Source: Pseudomonas lurida (GTDB lineage Bacteria > Pseudomonadota > Gammaproteobacteria > Pseudomonadales > Pseudomonadaceae). Taken from it: a stretch of 64,000 nucleotides of DNA. Both the position numbers and the translations under genes were made by a program. Positions 19,931 to 27,855 of the stretch are shown here, piece after piece. Position 1 is the first letter of the stretch. Each line of letters opens with the position of its first letter. A model generated the notes under the pieces. The model had not been told where the DNA came from. It did no database searches and worked only from the letters and a program-made list of their open reading frames with translations. The stretch spans positions 2,401,501 through 2,465,500 of the forward strand of contig NZ_PDJB01000001.1 of NCBI RefSeq assembly GCF_002563895.1. Direction: 5' to 3'.

Positions 19931-21055
19931 ATGAATGACCCTATTTTAAGCACCCCGGTAAAACTGGGGCACCACACACTGAGCAACCGTATTGTCCTGC
20001 CGCCGTTGACGCGCCAGCGCAGTGCCCAACCGGGTGATATCGCCACCGACTTGATGGCCGAGTATTACCGCCAACGTGCCACGGCCGGTTTCATGGTGAG
20101 CGAGGGCACGCAGATTGAACCGCGTGGCCAGGGGTACGCGTGGACACCAGGCATCTACACCCCGGCGCAGATCGACGGCTGGCGCAAGGTCACCCAGGCG
20201 GTGCATGCCGAAGGCGGGGTGATCTTCGCCCAGTTGTGGCATGTCGGCCGTGTGTCCCACAACGCCTTGCAGCCAGAAGGTGGCGCACCCGTCGCACCGT
20301 CGGCAATCCAGGCACTGCAGGCCAAGGCCTTCATCGAAACGGCGCCGGGCGAGGGTGAGTTGATGCAACCGCCGGTTCCGCGCGCCTTGACGGCCCTCGA
20401 GATCGAGGAACTGGTCGGGCACTACGCCCAGGCAGCACGCAATGCGCTGGATGCCGGGTTCGACGGCGTGGAAATCCATTCGGCGAATGGTTACCTGGTC
20501 AACCAGTTCATCTCGGCCCACGCCAACCAGCGTGATGACGAGTACGGTGGCTCGCTGCACAATCGCTTGCGTTTTCTACGCGAGATCGTCGAAGCCGTGA
20601 GCGCCGTGGTCGGCCCGGAGCGCCTGGGGGTGCGTTTCTCGCCATTGTTCAGCGGCACCGATCAGGACCGTGTGTACATCGGCCTGGTGGAAGACGACCC
20701 GCATCACACCTACATCGAAGCGATCAAGGTGCTGGAAGAATCGGGCATCGCCTATGTGTCCATTGCCGAAGCCGACTGGGACAACGCCCCGGTGTTGCCG
20801 GAATCGTTCCGCCGCGCGGTGCGCGATACCTTCAGCGGGCGGATCATCTACGCCGGTCGCTACACCGCTGAGCGCGGTGCTGATTTGGTCGAGGCGGGGC
20901 TGGCGGACTTGATCGCGTTCGGGCGGCCATTCATTGCCAACCCGGATCTGCCACAGCGGCTATTCAACGGGTGGCCGTTGAATCCTTTGCGGGCTGATGG
21001 GCTGTATGGCGGGACAGAAGCCGGGTATATCGACTACCCGGTGTACGCCCAATAG
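19931..21055 (+). CDS. nemA: Alkene reductase, old yellow enzyme family (NemA-like)
   Basis: A 374-residue FMN-dependent ene-reductase that reduces activated double bonds, N-ethylmaleimide and nitro compounds with NADPH. Family marks are LSNRIVLPPLTRQRS, FAQLWHVGRVSH, the substrate-binding HSANGYLVNQFIS (His and Asn pair), NQRDDEYGGSLHNRLRFL and FGRPFIANPDLP. It follows the NemR-like regulator and the DJ-1 gene, so it is probably induced by electrophiles. Confidence 0.92.
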   Translation: MNDPILSTPVKLGHHTLSNRIVLPPLTRQRSAQPGDIATDLMAEYYRQRATAGFMVSEGTQIEPRGQGYAWTPGIYTPAQIDGWRKVTQAVHAEGGVIFAQLWHVGRVSHNALQPEGGAPVAPSAIQALQAKAFIETAPGEGELMQPPVPRALTALEIEELVGHYAQAARNALDAGFDGVEIHSANGYLVNQFISAHANQRDDEYGGSLHNRLRFLREIVEAVSAVVGPERLGVRFSPLFSGTDQDRVYIGLVEDDPHHTYIEAIKVLEESGIAYVSIAEADWDNAPVLPESFRRAVRDTFSGRIIYAGRYTAERGADLVEAGLADLIAFGRPFIANPDLPQRLFNGWPLNPLRADGLYGGTEAGYIDYPVYAQ

Positions 21056-21073
21056 CCTTGCAGCACTGACCCA

Positions 21074-21106
21074 TGTGGAAGCTGGCTAGCGATGCCAGCT
21101 CCCACA
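21074..21106. repeat. REP-like hairpin
   Basis: TGTGGAAGCTGGC and GCCAGCTCCCACA pair around a 7-base loop with one mismatch. It lies between the convergent nemA and quinone reductase genes. Confidence 0.6.
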
Positions 21107-21123
21107 AAAGCCAGCCCCCGGTG

Positions 21124-22122
21124 TTATTGCACCCGCAACACAATCTTGCCGATATGATCGCCGCCCTCCATCCGCGCATGGGCCTGGGCGGCGTCGGTGT
21201 ATTCGTAGACTTTGTCGATGATCGGCAGGCACCGCCCGGCGGCCAGCACCGGCCATACGTATTCGCGTAGCTGTTCGGCAATCGCGGCCTTTTCATCCCT
21301 GGTGCGTGCACGCAACAGCGAGCCGGTAATCACCGCGCGTTTGCCCAGGATGCTCAACAGGTCGACGTCGTTGGCCTTGCCGCCACCGAGGAAGCCCAGC
21401 ATCACCAAGTGGCCGTCCATGGCCAAGGACTTGATGTTGTTGTTCAGGTAGGAGGCTCCCATGATGTCGAGGATCACGTTCACGCCTTTGTCAGCAGTCT
21501 GCTTGGCAATGACCTCGGCAAAGTCCTGCTCGCGATAATTGATCGCTTCGGCGCCCAGCTTGGTAATCGCTGCACACTTGTCGGCACTGCCGGCAGTGGC
21601 GAAGGCCTGGATACCGAACTCGCGGCACAGCATCAGGGCGGTGGTGCCGATGCCGCTGGTGCCGCCGTGGATCAGCACGCGCTGGCCTTTGTGTGCCCCG
21701 CCGAGACCGAAGAGGTTGGCCCACACGGTAAAGAAGGTCTCCGGCACGGCGGCGGCCTGAATCCAGTCCATGCCCTCGGGGATCGGCAGGGCCTGGCTGG
21801 CCGGTACGCTGCAGAACTGCGCGTAACCCCCGCCATTGGTCAAGGCACAGACTTTGTCACCGATGACGTATTCGCTCACGCCATCGCCCAGCGCGACCAC
21901 TTCCCCGGCCACTTCCAAGCCTGGAATCGGGCTCATGCCGGGTTTCATCGGGTACTTGCCTGCACGTTGCAAGGCATCGGGGCGGTTGACCCCGGCGGCA
22001 TGCACGCGGATCAGTATCTCGCCGGGGCCGGCGACCGGCACCTCGGCCCGGCGCGGTTGCAGCACTTCAGGCGCGCCGGGGGTAGTGATTTCGATCAAGG
22101 TCATTTCTTTGGGAAGCGTCAT
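21124..22122 (-). CDS. NAD(P)H-quinone oxidoreductase (QOR/PIG3 family, MDR superfamily)
   Basis: A 332-residue medium-chain reductase without zinc ligands. It has AAGVNRPDALQRAGKYP, PGLEVAGEVVALG, the NADP-binding motif HGGTSGIGTTA and GASYLNNNIKSLAMDG, all typical of quinone oxidoreductase PIG3/TP53I3-like proteins. It reduces quinones or related enones with NADPH. It is divergent from the LysR gene that starts at 22321, which probably regulates it. Confidence 0.88.
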   Translation of the reverse strand: MTLPKEMTLIEITTPGAPEVLQPRRAEVPVAGPGEILIRVHAAGVNRPDALQRAGKYPMKPGMSPIPGLEVAGEVVALGDGVSEYVIGDKVCALTNGGGYAQFCSVPASQALPIPEGMDWIQAAAVPETFFTVWANLFGLGGAHKGQRVLIHGGTSGIGTTALMLCREFGIQAFATAGSADKCAAITKLGAEAINYREQDFAEVIAKQTADKGVNVILDIMGASYLNNNIKSLAMDGHLVMLGFLGGGKANDVDLLSILGKRAVITGSLLRARTRDEKAAIAEQLREYVWPVLAAGRCLPIIDKVYEYTDAAQAHARMEGGDHIGKIVLRVQ

Positions 22123-22267
22123 TTCAGATTACCTGCAGCGATGAGCGTATGGGGTGGGACCGTGTCGAGCGGTCGGCGGTTCAGCGCAATACTGTCCAGC
22201 GATTTCCAGGCTGGCACGTCAGAAGTTTTTCTCTGGGGACCAGTGTATCCAGGATTGTTGATGCAAT

Positions 22268-22310
22268 AATGCTGCGATTTGGCAGCGCTGCGATGCATTT
22301 ATGCAGCATT
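22268..22310. promoter_or_regulatory. Nested palindromes upstream of lysR, candidate operator
   Basis: AATGCTGC (22268-22275) and GCAGCATT (22303-22310) form an inverted pair enclosing GCAGCGCTGC (22282-22291) and TGCATTTATGCA (22294-22305). The block ends directly against the LysR ribosome site in the divergent promoter region, so autoregulation is plausible. Confidence 0.45.
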
Positions 22311-22320
22311 GGAGGCATCG

Positions 22321-23196
22321 ATGAATTGGGATGATGCACGGGTGTTCCTGGCGGTTTGCCGCGAGTCGACGTTGCGCGGCGCCGCCAGGGTATTAGGTGT
22401 GGACCAGGCCACCGTGGGTCGAAGGATCAACGCCCTGGAAAAGTCCTTGAACGCCACCTTGTTCCTGCGCACCCGCGAGGGCTATGCGCTCACGGCGGTC
22501 GGCGAAGCGGCGTTGCTGTCGGTGGCGAACATGGAGCGCTCGGCCCTCGACCTGCAACGCCAGGTCCAAGGCCTGGATGACCGCCTGACTGGCACAGTAC
22601 GGGTGACCACCACCGATTCCCTGGCCATCGACTTCCTGATTCCGGCCATCGCCCGCCTGCACGACAAACACCCCGACGTGCGCGTTCAACTGGACGCGTC
22701 CACCCAGATCCTCAGCCTGGCCAAGCGCGAAGCCGATATCGCCGTGCGCAATACTCGCCCGGACAACCCCGACCTGATCGCCCGGCGCATTGCACGGTGG
22801 CCGGTCGGGCTGTTCGCATCCCAGGGCTACATCGACCGCCACGGTGCGCCCGAACCCGGCAGCCTGTTCGAAGGCCATGACCTGGTGGCCTACCAACCCT
22901 ACCTGCAAGGCCAGAAAGACCTGACCCTGGTCTCGGAACCCCTGGGGCGCGGGCGCATTGTCGCGACCTTGAGTTCCAGCCTGCTGGTGCGCCGTTCCAT
23001 CGCAGCCGGCATTGGCATCGGCGAGATCCCGGTGCACACCGGCGAGATGGATGGGCTGGTGCGCCTGTGGCCGCAGCGCACGCGGCCATTGCCATATGAC
23101 GTCTGGCTGGTGACCCACGCCGACCTGCGCCACACCGCACGGGTGCGCGCAGTGATCGATGAAATCGTCGCGGCGTTCGCGGGCACGGGGGACTGA
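22321..23196 (+). CDS. LysR family transcriptional regulator
   Basis: A 291-residue LysR regulator. The helix-turn-helix is near residues 15-40 (ESTLRGAARVLGVDQATVGR), followed by INALEKSLNATLFLRTREGY and a substrate-binding domain starting near residue 85. ATG 22321 was chosen for GGAGG five bases upstream and the typical MNWDDARVFLAV start; the open frame extends 14 codons further. Divergent from the quinone reductase, which is its likely target. Confidence 0.87.
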   Translation: MNWDDARVFLAVCRESTLRGAARVLGVDQATVGRRINALEKSLNATLFLRTREGYALTAVGEAALLSVANMERSALDLQRQVQGLDDRLTGTVRVTTTDSLAIDFLIPAIARLHDKHPDVRVQLDASTQILSLAKREADIAVRNTRPDNPDLIARRIARWPVGLFASQGYIDRHGAPEPGSLFEGHDLVAYQPYLQGQKDLTLVSEPLGRGRIVATLSSSLLVRRSIAAGIGIGEIPVHTGEMDGLVRLWPQRTRPLPYDVWLVTHADLRHTARVRAVIDEIVAAFAGTGD

Positions 23197-23272
23197 GGTC
23201 AGCACAGGCTTGCAAGCGTGCGGCGGGCGTTGTCGACACAATCGACCTGTATGTCAACCACCGAGAGTACGT

Positions 23273-23659
23273 ATGCACGAATCGAAACGTCAGGACCTGG
23301 GGCTATTGTTTCTGCGCGTCAGCGGGGCGTTGTTCCTGTTGTGGGTACATGGCTTGCCCAAGCTGCTCAACTACAGCGAGCAATTGAAACTCATCGAGGA
23401 CCCGTTCCACCTGGGCGCGTCGGTCACGCTGCTGCTGGCGATATTCGCCGAAGTGTTGTGCCCGCTGCTGATCATGGCTGGCGTGCTGGTGCGCCTGGCG
23501 TGCCTGCCGGTCCTCTGTGTGCTGCTGATCGCCTTGGGGGTGGTGCATCCGGAGTGGACGCTGTTCGAGGCGCAGTTCGGCTGGCTGCTGCTGATCATTT
23601 TCACCGCCTTGTTGATCAGTGGGCCGGGACGCCTGGTGCTGACTCAGCGTTTCTCTTGA
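23273..23659 (+). CDS. DoxX family membrane protein
   Basis: A 128-residue protein with about four membrane helices (LGLLFLRVSGALFLLWVHGL, VTLLLAIFAEVLCPLLIMAG, LCVLLIALGVV, WLLLIIFTALLISG). The pattern and the HGLPKL segment after helix 1 match the DoxX/DoxD-like family. Some DoxX proteins participate in redox or thiosulfate metabolism, but no specific role can be given here. ATG 23273 gives a full-length family member; the frame is open upstream into the LysR end. Confidence 0.75.
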   Translation: MHESKRQDLGLLFLRVSGALFLLWVHGLPKLLNYSEQLKLIEDPFHLGASVTLLLAIFAEVLCPLLIMAGVLVRLACLPVLCVLLIALGVVHPEWTLFEAQFGWLLLIIFTALLISGPGRLVLTQRFS

Positions 23660-23668
23660 GCAAAAAAA

Positions 23669-23686
23669 GGCCGGGCAAGCCCGGCC
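23669..23686 (-). terminator. Rho-independent terminator of the hydrolase gene
   Basis: GGCCGGGC and GCCCGGCC form a perfect 8-bp stem with an AA loop. On the minus strand it is followed by seven T residues, so it is a clear terminator for the hydrolase gene ending at 23706. It may also stop the convergent doxX transcript. Confidence 0.85.
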
Positions 23687-23705
23687 AAACAAGGAGAGGG
23701 TGTTT

Positions 23706-24524
23706 TCAGCGGTTCAGGAACGCCAGCAGGTCTTCATTCAACGCCTGGGCATGGGTTACAGCGAACCCGTGGGGGGCGTCCTTGTACACCTTCAGCTCGG
23801 CGCCCTTGATCGAGGCGGCCGCTACTTTACCGGTGGTTTCGAACGGCACGACCTGGTCACCGTCGCCATGGATGACCAGGGTTGGCACGTCGATCTTGGT
23901 CATGTCCGGACGGAAGTCGGTTTCGGAGAACACGGTGACGCAATCCACGGTGGATTTCAGTGACGCCAGCAGGGCGATTTGCAAGGTCTGGGCCTGTACG
24001 CCGGCGGAGACCTTCTGGCCCTTGTTGATGCCGTAGAACGGTGTGTTGAAATCGCTGATGAATTGCGCGCGATCCTTCAGCAACTCGGCCTTGAACCCGG
24101 CGAACACGTCGAGCGGCACGCCTTGTGGGTAGTCCGGCTTCTGGCCGAACAGCGGCGTCACCGCGCCCAGCAACACCAGGCCGGCAACGCGGGCACTGCC
24201 ATGGCGGGCGATGTAGCGGGCGACGTCGCCACCGCCCATGGAGAAGCCCACCAGGGTCACGTCCTTGAGGTTCAGGTGCTCGATCAACTGGGCGATATCA
24301 TCGGCGAAGGTGTCGTAGTCGTTACCGGTCCACGGCTGGTCCGACCGACCAAAGCCACGGCGGTCAAACGCGATGGTGCGAAAACCGCGGCTGCTCAGGT
24401 ATTCCATCTGGTATTCCCACATGTCCGCATCCAGCGGCCAGCCATGGCTGAACAACACGGGCTTACCGCTGCCCCAGTCCTTGAAATAAATCTGGGTACC
24501 GTCTTTGGCAACGAAGGTGCTCAT
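23706..24524 (-). CDS. Alpha/beta hydrolase (arylesterase / cofactor-free haloperoxidase type)
   Basis: A 272-residue alpha/beta hydrolase. The oxyanion region is FSHGWPLDADMW, the nucleophile elbow is VGFSMGGGDVARYIA, the acid is in VIHGDGDQVVPFE and the catalytic His in YKDAPHGFAVTHA. This is the family of arylesterases with side perhydrolase activity (non-haem chloroperoxidase). ATG 24524 has AGGAG upstream. The gene is divergent from the alcohol dehydrogenase. Confidence 0.87.
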   Translation of the reverse strand: MSTFVAKDGTQIYFKDWGSGKPVLFSHGWPLDADMWEYQMEYLSSRGFRTIAFDRRGFGRSDQPWTGNDYDTFADDIAQLIEHLNLKDVTLVGFSMGGGDVARYIARHGSARVAGLVLLGAVTPLFGQKPDYPQGVPLDVFAGFKAELLKDRAQFISDFNTPFYGINKGQKVSAGVQAQTLQIALLASLKSTVDCVTVFSETDFRPDMTKIDVPTLVIHGDGDQVVPFETTGKVAAASIKGAELKVYKDAPHGFAVTHAQALNEDLLAFLNR

Positions 24525-24690
24525 GGAAAACTCCTGTGAGGGTGGGCAAAACAATTCAGCCTCACTATTGCGTTAAACCGGACGAAGGGCTTGTACGCGT
24601 GTGCTCGGTTGAACGGTTCGGCGTCTATGCTGGTCCACTGATCTCTTACGTCGGATCACACACAACCGTCAGATCACACAGGTGAACGAA

Positions 24691-25758
24691 ATGGCCAAGA
24701 CTTACAGCTACGCCGCCCAGAACGCCAAGGATTCCCTCAAGCCCTTTACCTTCGAGCGCCGCGCGCCGGGGGCTGATGACGTACAGATCGATATTCTCTA
24801 TTGCGGCGTCTGCCACTCTGACCTGCACACCGCGCGCAACGAGTGGAACAACACCCTGTATCCCTCCGTGCCCGGCCATGAAATCGTTGGGCGCGTCACG
24901 GCGGTAGGCGCCAATGTGCAAGCGTTCAAGGTCGGTGACCTGGCCGGCGTCGGTTGCATGGTCGACAGTTGCCAGCACTGCGCGTCCTGCGCCGAGGGCG
25001 AGGAACAATACTGCGAGAACGGCTTTACCGGCACCTACAACGGTCCGGTGTTCGGCGGCGAAAACACCTTCGGCGGCTATTCGGACAGCATCGTGGTCAA
25101 GGAAAAGTTCGTGCTGCGCATCTCCCATGACGATTCCAACCTGGCGGCCGTGGCGCCGTTGCTGTGTGCGGGTATCACCACCTATTCGCCACTGCATCAC
25201 TGGAAGGTCGGCCCCGGCAAGAAGGTCGGCGTGGTCGGCTTGGGTGGCCTGGGCCATATGGCGGTGAAAATCGCGCATGCCATGGGCGCTCATGTGACGC
25301 TGTTCACCACGTCACCCAATAAGCGCGAAGACGGCCTGCGCCTGGGCGCCGATCAAGTGGTGGTGTCCAAGAACCCGGACGAAATGGCCAAGGTCGCCAA
25401 CAGCCTGGACTTCATCCTCAATACGGTTGCCGCGCCGCATGATCTCGATGCGTTCCTCAATCTGCTCAAGCGCGACGGCACCATGACCCTGGTCGGTGCC
25501 CCCGACAGCCCGCACCCGTCGCCGACGGTATTCAACCTGATCTTCAAGCGTCGCAGCCTGGCCGGCTCGCTCATTGGCGGCATCCAGGAGACCCAGGACA
25601 TGCTGGATTTCTGCGCCAAGCATGGGATTGTCTCGGACATCGAAATGATCGATATCCAGGGCATCAACGAGGCCTATGAGCGGATGCTCAAGGGGGACGT
25701 GAAGTACCGGTTCGTGATCGACATGGACAGCCTGAAAAAAGAAAGCCACGCCGCCTGA
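24691..25758 (+). CDS. Zinc-dependent NADP alcohol dehydrogenase (YahK/CAD family)
   Basis: A 355-residue medium-chain dehydrogenase. Catalytic zinc ligands are in YCGVCHSDLHTARNEW and PGHEIVGRV. The structural zinc cysteines are in SCQHCASCAEGEEQYC, and the cofactor motif is VGLGGLGHMAVK. It resembles E. coli YahK, a broad aldehyde reductase related to cinnamyl alcohol dehydrogenases. ATG 24691 was preferred over a GTG three codons earlier because AGGTG lies at the right spacing. Confidence 0.9.
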   Translation: MAKTYSYAAQNAKDSLKPFTFERRAPGADDVQIDILYCGVCHSDLHTARNEWNNTLYPSVPGHEIVGRVTAVGANVQAFKVGDLAGVGCMVDSCQHCASCAEGEEQYCENGFTGTYNGPVFGGENTFGGYSDSIVVKEKFVLRISHDDSNLAAVAPLLCAGITTYSPLHHWKVGPGKKVGVVGLGGLGHMAVKIAHAMGAHVTLFTTSPNKREDGLRLGADQVVVSKNPDEMAKVANSLDFILNTVAAPHDLDAFLNLLKRDGTMTLVGAPDSPHPSPTVFNLIFKRRSLAGSLIGGIQETQDMLDFCAKHGIVSDIEMIDIQGINEAYERMLKGDVKYRFVIDMDSLKKESHAA

Positions 25759-25792
25759 TACCCCCGATGACGCATCGGTGCTAGCGGCTCTT

Positions 25793-25881
25793 TGCGGGAG
25801 ATGGCTTGCCTGCGATACAAGCACCTCGGCATTTAAGATGCACCGAGTTGATTGCATCGCGGGCAAGCCCGGCTCCCACAT
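25793..25881. repeat. Pair of inverted REP elements (REPIN-like)
   Basis: GCGGGAGATGGCTTGCCTGC and, inverted about 50 bp later, GCGGGCAAGCCCGGCTCCCA form two REP units facing each other around an imperfect centre. It lies between the alcohol dehydrogenase and mntP. Confidence 0.65.
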
Positions 25882-25912
25882 AGAGCGGCCATTTTGAGTG
25901 GTGGGCGGTGCT

Positions 25913-26476
25913 TCAGGCCGAGAGATGTTCGTACAGGATCGTCGCGCCCACCATCATCAGCACCCCACCACCGACCATCTCGGCGCGCTTGCCCACCACC
26001 GTGCCCAACGCTCGTCCAAGCATCATGCCGAGCGTCACCATGGTCATGGTCGCCAGGCCAATCGCGGCCGCCGCCACCAGGATGTTCACGTCCACAAACG
26101 CCAGGCCAACGCCGACCGCCAGTGCGTCGATGCTGGTGGCAAACGCCGTGACAGCCAGGATCATGAACGAATGCTGGGTCGGTTTCTCGGCTTCTTCATC
26201 ATCGGCCTTCAACCCGTTCCAGATCATGTGCAGCCCCAGCCCGACCAACAGGGTGAAGGCGATCCAGTGGTCCCAGTTTTCCACCCAGCGCGTGGCCGCG
26301 TGACCGATGGCCCAGCCGATCATCGGCGTGATGGCTTCGATCACGCCAAAGATCAGGCCAGCGCGCAGGGCTTCGGTGAGGCGGGGTTTATGCAGGCTGG
26401 AGCCTTTGCCGATGGCTGCCGCAAAGGCATCCGTGGACATGGCCAGGGCGAGGAGGATCAGGGAAATGGGGTTCAC
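25913..26476 (-). CDS. mntP: Manganese efflux pump MntP
   Basis: A 187-residue inner-membrane manganese exporter with six membrane segments in two repeats. Conserved Asp motifs appear in [16 protein letters not shown] and [15 protein letters not shown]. It protects against excess Mn(II). A yybP-ykoY-type manganese riboswitch lies in its leader, so its expression is probably switched on by Mn binding to RNA. The Mn importer gene mntH is also in this window at 42220. Confidence 0.92.
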   Translation of the reverse strand: MNPISLILLALAMSTDAFAAAIGKGSSLHKPRLTEALRAGLIFGVIEAITPMIGWAIGHAATRWVENWDHWIAFTLLVGLGLHMIWNGLKADDEEAEKPTQHSFMILAVTAFATSIDALAVGVGLAFVDVNILVAAAAIGLATMTMVTLGMMLGRALGTVVGKRAEMVGGGVLMMVGATILYEHLSA

Positions 26477-26544
26477 GGTAAGGCTTCCAGTCGGGCTATA
26501 TGAGACAACGACACAGCCACGCGCCCGACTTCAGGCATGGATGT

Positions 26545-26655
26545 GTCGCTGGTCTCACCAACCGAAAAGACGGTGTTCGCACCACGGCAGGTTGCCGAAT
26601 ATGTTGATACGAACGCTTCCGACGGGATCAGAAGCCGGTTACTCCCCAACGAGGT
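26545..26655 (-). ncRNA. yybP-ykoY manganese riboswitch in the mntP leader
   Basis: Read on the minus strand, about 70-180 bases upstream of the mntP ATG, the leader carries the conserved blocks of this aptamer in order. These are TTGGGGAGTAACC (26638-26650), a stem CTTCTGATCCCGTCGGAAG, CAACATA (26600-26606), and ACCGTCTTTTCGGTTGGTGAGACC ending near 26551. GGGGAGTA, ACATA and GAGACC are the family's conserved loop and closing elements. It should sense Mn(II) and control mntP. The exact 3' expression platform was not resolved. Confidence 0.82.
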
Positions 26656-26764
26656 GGGCGATCTTAGGCGAGCGGATATGAAAATTCCGTTAAACGAGTC
26701 TGCTACATCACGCGGGCGGCGGTGCAGGGGGTGTGGTGGTGACCGCTACCTAATTGAAGTCCGC

Positions 26765-27115
26765 GATCCAAAAATCTGGGAGCGGGCTTGCCCGCGAAGG
26801 CGCCCTGACAACCAAACACTGTCTACCTGTCACCCCACGATCCAAAAATGTGGGAGCGTGCTTGCCAGCGAAGGCGCCCTGACATCCAACCACTCTCTAC
26901 CAGTCACCCTACGATCCAAAAATGTGGGAGCGGGCTTGCCCGCGAAAGCGGCCTGACAGCCAACCACTGTCTACCTGTCACCCCACGATCCAAAAATGTG
27001 GGAGCGGGCTTGCCCGCGAAGGCGCCCTGACAGCCGACCACTGTCTACCTGTCACCCCACGATCCAAAAATGTGGGAGCGGGCTTGCCCGCGAAGGCGGC
27101 CTGACAGCCGACCAG
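26765..27115. repeat. Tandem array of a 74-bp REP-containing unit, about 4.7 copies
   Basis: GATCCAAAAATGTGGGAGCG recurs at 26765, 26839, 26913, 26987 and 27061, exactly 74 bp apart. Each unit holds one REP palindrome (GTGGGAGCGGGCTTGCCCGCG) followed by a spacer ending CTGTCTACCTGTCACCCCAC. Copies differ at only a few positions. Open frames through the array (60-residue repeats beginning MWERACP) are by-products of the repeat and not genes. Confidence 0.9.
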
Positions 27116-27164
27116 GAGATTGGATCAGACCGGGTACATATCCGTTATCTAGGTAACGGCTGCT

Positions 27165-27364
27165 AGGGGTTCCGCTCTTACAGCGGGTCACTTTGGAAAA
27201 GCCCCAAAGTAACCAAAGGGCTCTTGCCCCAACACTCGGCACCTCGCCTAGGCTCGGTGTGCCCGTAATCCGACAGGGATTTGGGGGGCCGCCGCCACGC
27301 GCCCTCCATGGCGCGGGGCGGCTAAACCGGCATCCCTGCCGGTTTACCCCCCAAATCCCTGTCG
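27165..27364. repeat. Highly structured intergenic element with three-way-junction potential
   Basis: An 18-bp perfect inverted repeat (27271-27288 with 27347-27364, arm CGACAGGGATTTGGGGGG) encloses two more hairpins. One is 27291-27322 (GCCGCC, CGCGCC, loop CTCCAT, GGCGCG, GGCGGC); the other is 27323-27346 (TAAACCGGCA, loop TCCC, TGCCGGTTTA). Upstream, CTTTGG/CCAAAG (27191-27209) and a GCCTAGGC palindrome add structure. Similar text (AGTAACCAAAGGGCTC) is, from memory, common between Pseudomonas genes, so this is probably a dispersed repeat of unknown function. Confidence 0.75.
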
Positions 27365-27398
27365 AATTCCGGCCAGCGTGTTTGATGGGGCGCCTGAG

Positions 27399-27446
27399 AT
27401 CAAAAGCAGGATCAAGAGCAGGATCAAGAGCAGGATCAAGAGCAAC
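27399..27446. repeat. Four tandem copies of a 12-bp unit
   Basis: ATCAAGAGCAGG is repeated four times (first and last copies with one or two changes) directly after the structured element. It could be a slippage-prone tail of that repeat. Confidence 0.85.
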
Positions 27447-27468
27447 AGCGGCTCGCTTCGCATCGTGG

Positions 27469-27855
27469 TTAGCGGTAGTTGCTACTTTGGGCGATAGGGC
27501 GGCTGCTTTGCAGCCGGTCTACATGGAGGTCGAGGAAGATGAATCGCTTTCTCGGGTCCGCGGCGGCCATCTCCAGTTGCTCATCGATCAGGGCGCGCGC
27601 CTGATCAACCGACAGTTCGCACTCATTGCCTTGGGCGTCCGCGCACCGCAAGGGCGCTTGGCAGAGCTGCGCGATGTCACACGCCTGATAGCCGTCGATG
27701 CGTCTGGCGCCGGGTGCCGGGCTTGCGATGGCGCGCCAGGCAGCCTGGGTATCGACGTGCTGCTGGAGTCCCCGGCACCTGTGCTGCAACTGTTGCAGGT
27801 GCTGGAATCCGTGGAGCACCGAGGGTAGATAATCGTCGTTGAAACGTGAGGTCAG
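27469..27855 (-). CDS. Hypothetical protein, coupled to the upstream small gene
   Basis: I do not recognise this protein. From the first in-frame GTG (27819) it has 116 residues, but the frame stays open to a CTG at 27855 whose last two bases are shared with the TGA of the upstream gene (CTGA). That mimics the ATGA overlaps used elsewhere in this window and would give 128 residues beginning LTSRFNDDYLPSVLHGF. It is hydrophilic, with a Cys-containing stretch (YQACDIAQLCQAPLRCAD) and an acidic helix ELSVDQARALIDEQLEMA. It is probably a conserved Pseudomonas orphan; start and function are uncertain. Confidence 0.5.
   Translation of the reverse strand: MTSRFNDDYLPSVLHGFQHLQQLQHRCRGLQQHVDTQAAWRAIASPAPGARRIDGYQACDIAQLCQAPLRCADAQGNECELSVDQARALIDEQLEMAAADPRKRFIFLDLHVDRLQSSRPIAQSSNYR

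Noticed and set aside
26537..27104. Plus-strand open frames with repeated 60-residue units (starting MWERACP)
   Set aside because: They translate the 74-bp REP array and the riboswitch antisense; each unit starts in a REP palindrome and there is no ribosome site.
26765..27115. CRISPR array
   Set aside because: The repeats are regular, but the spacers are nearly identical to each other and the unit holds a REP palindrome; no cas genes are present.
27193..27828. A 211-codon plus-strand frame over the structured repeat
   Set aside because: Its first third is repeat DNA and the rest is antisense to the minus-strand hypothetical gene, whose protein has a more natural composition.
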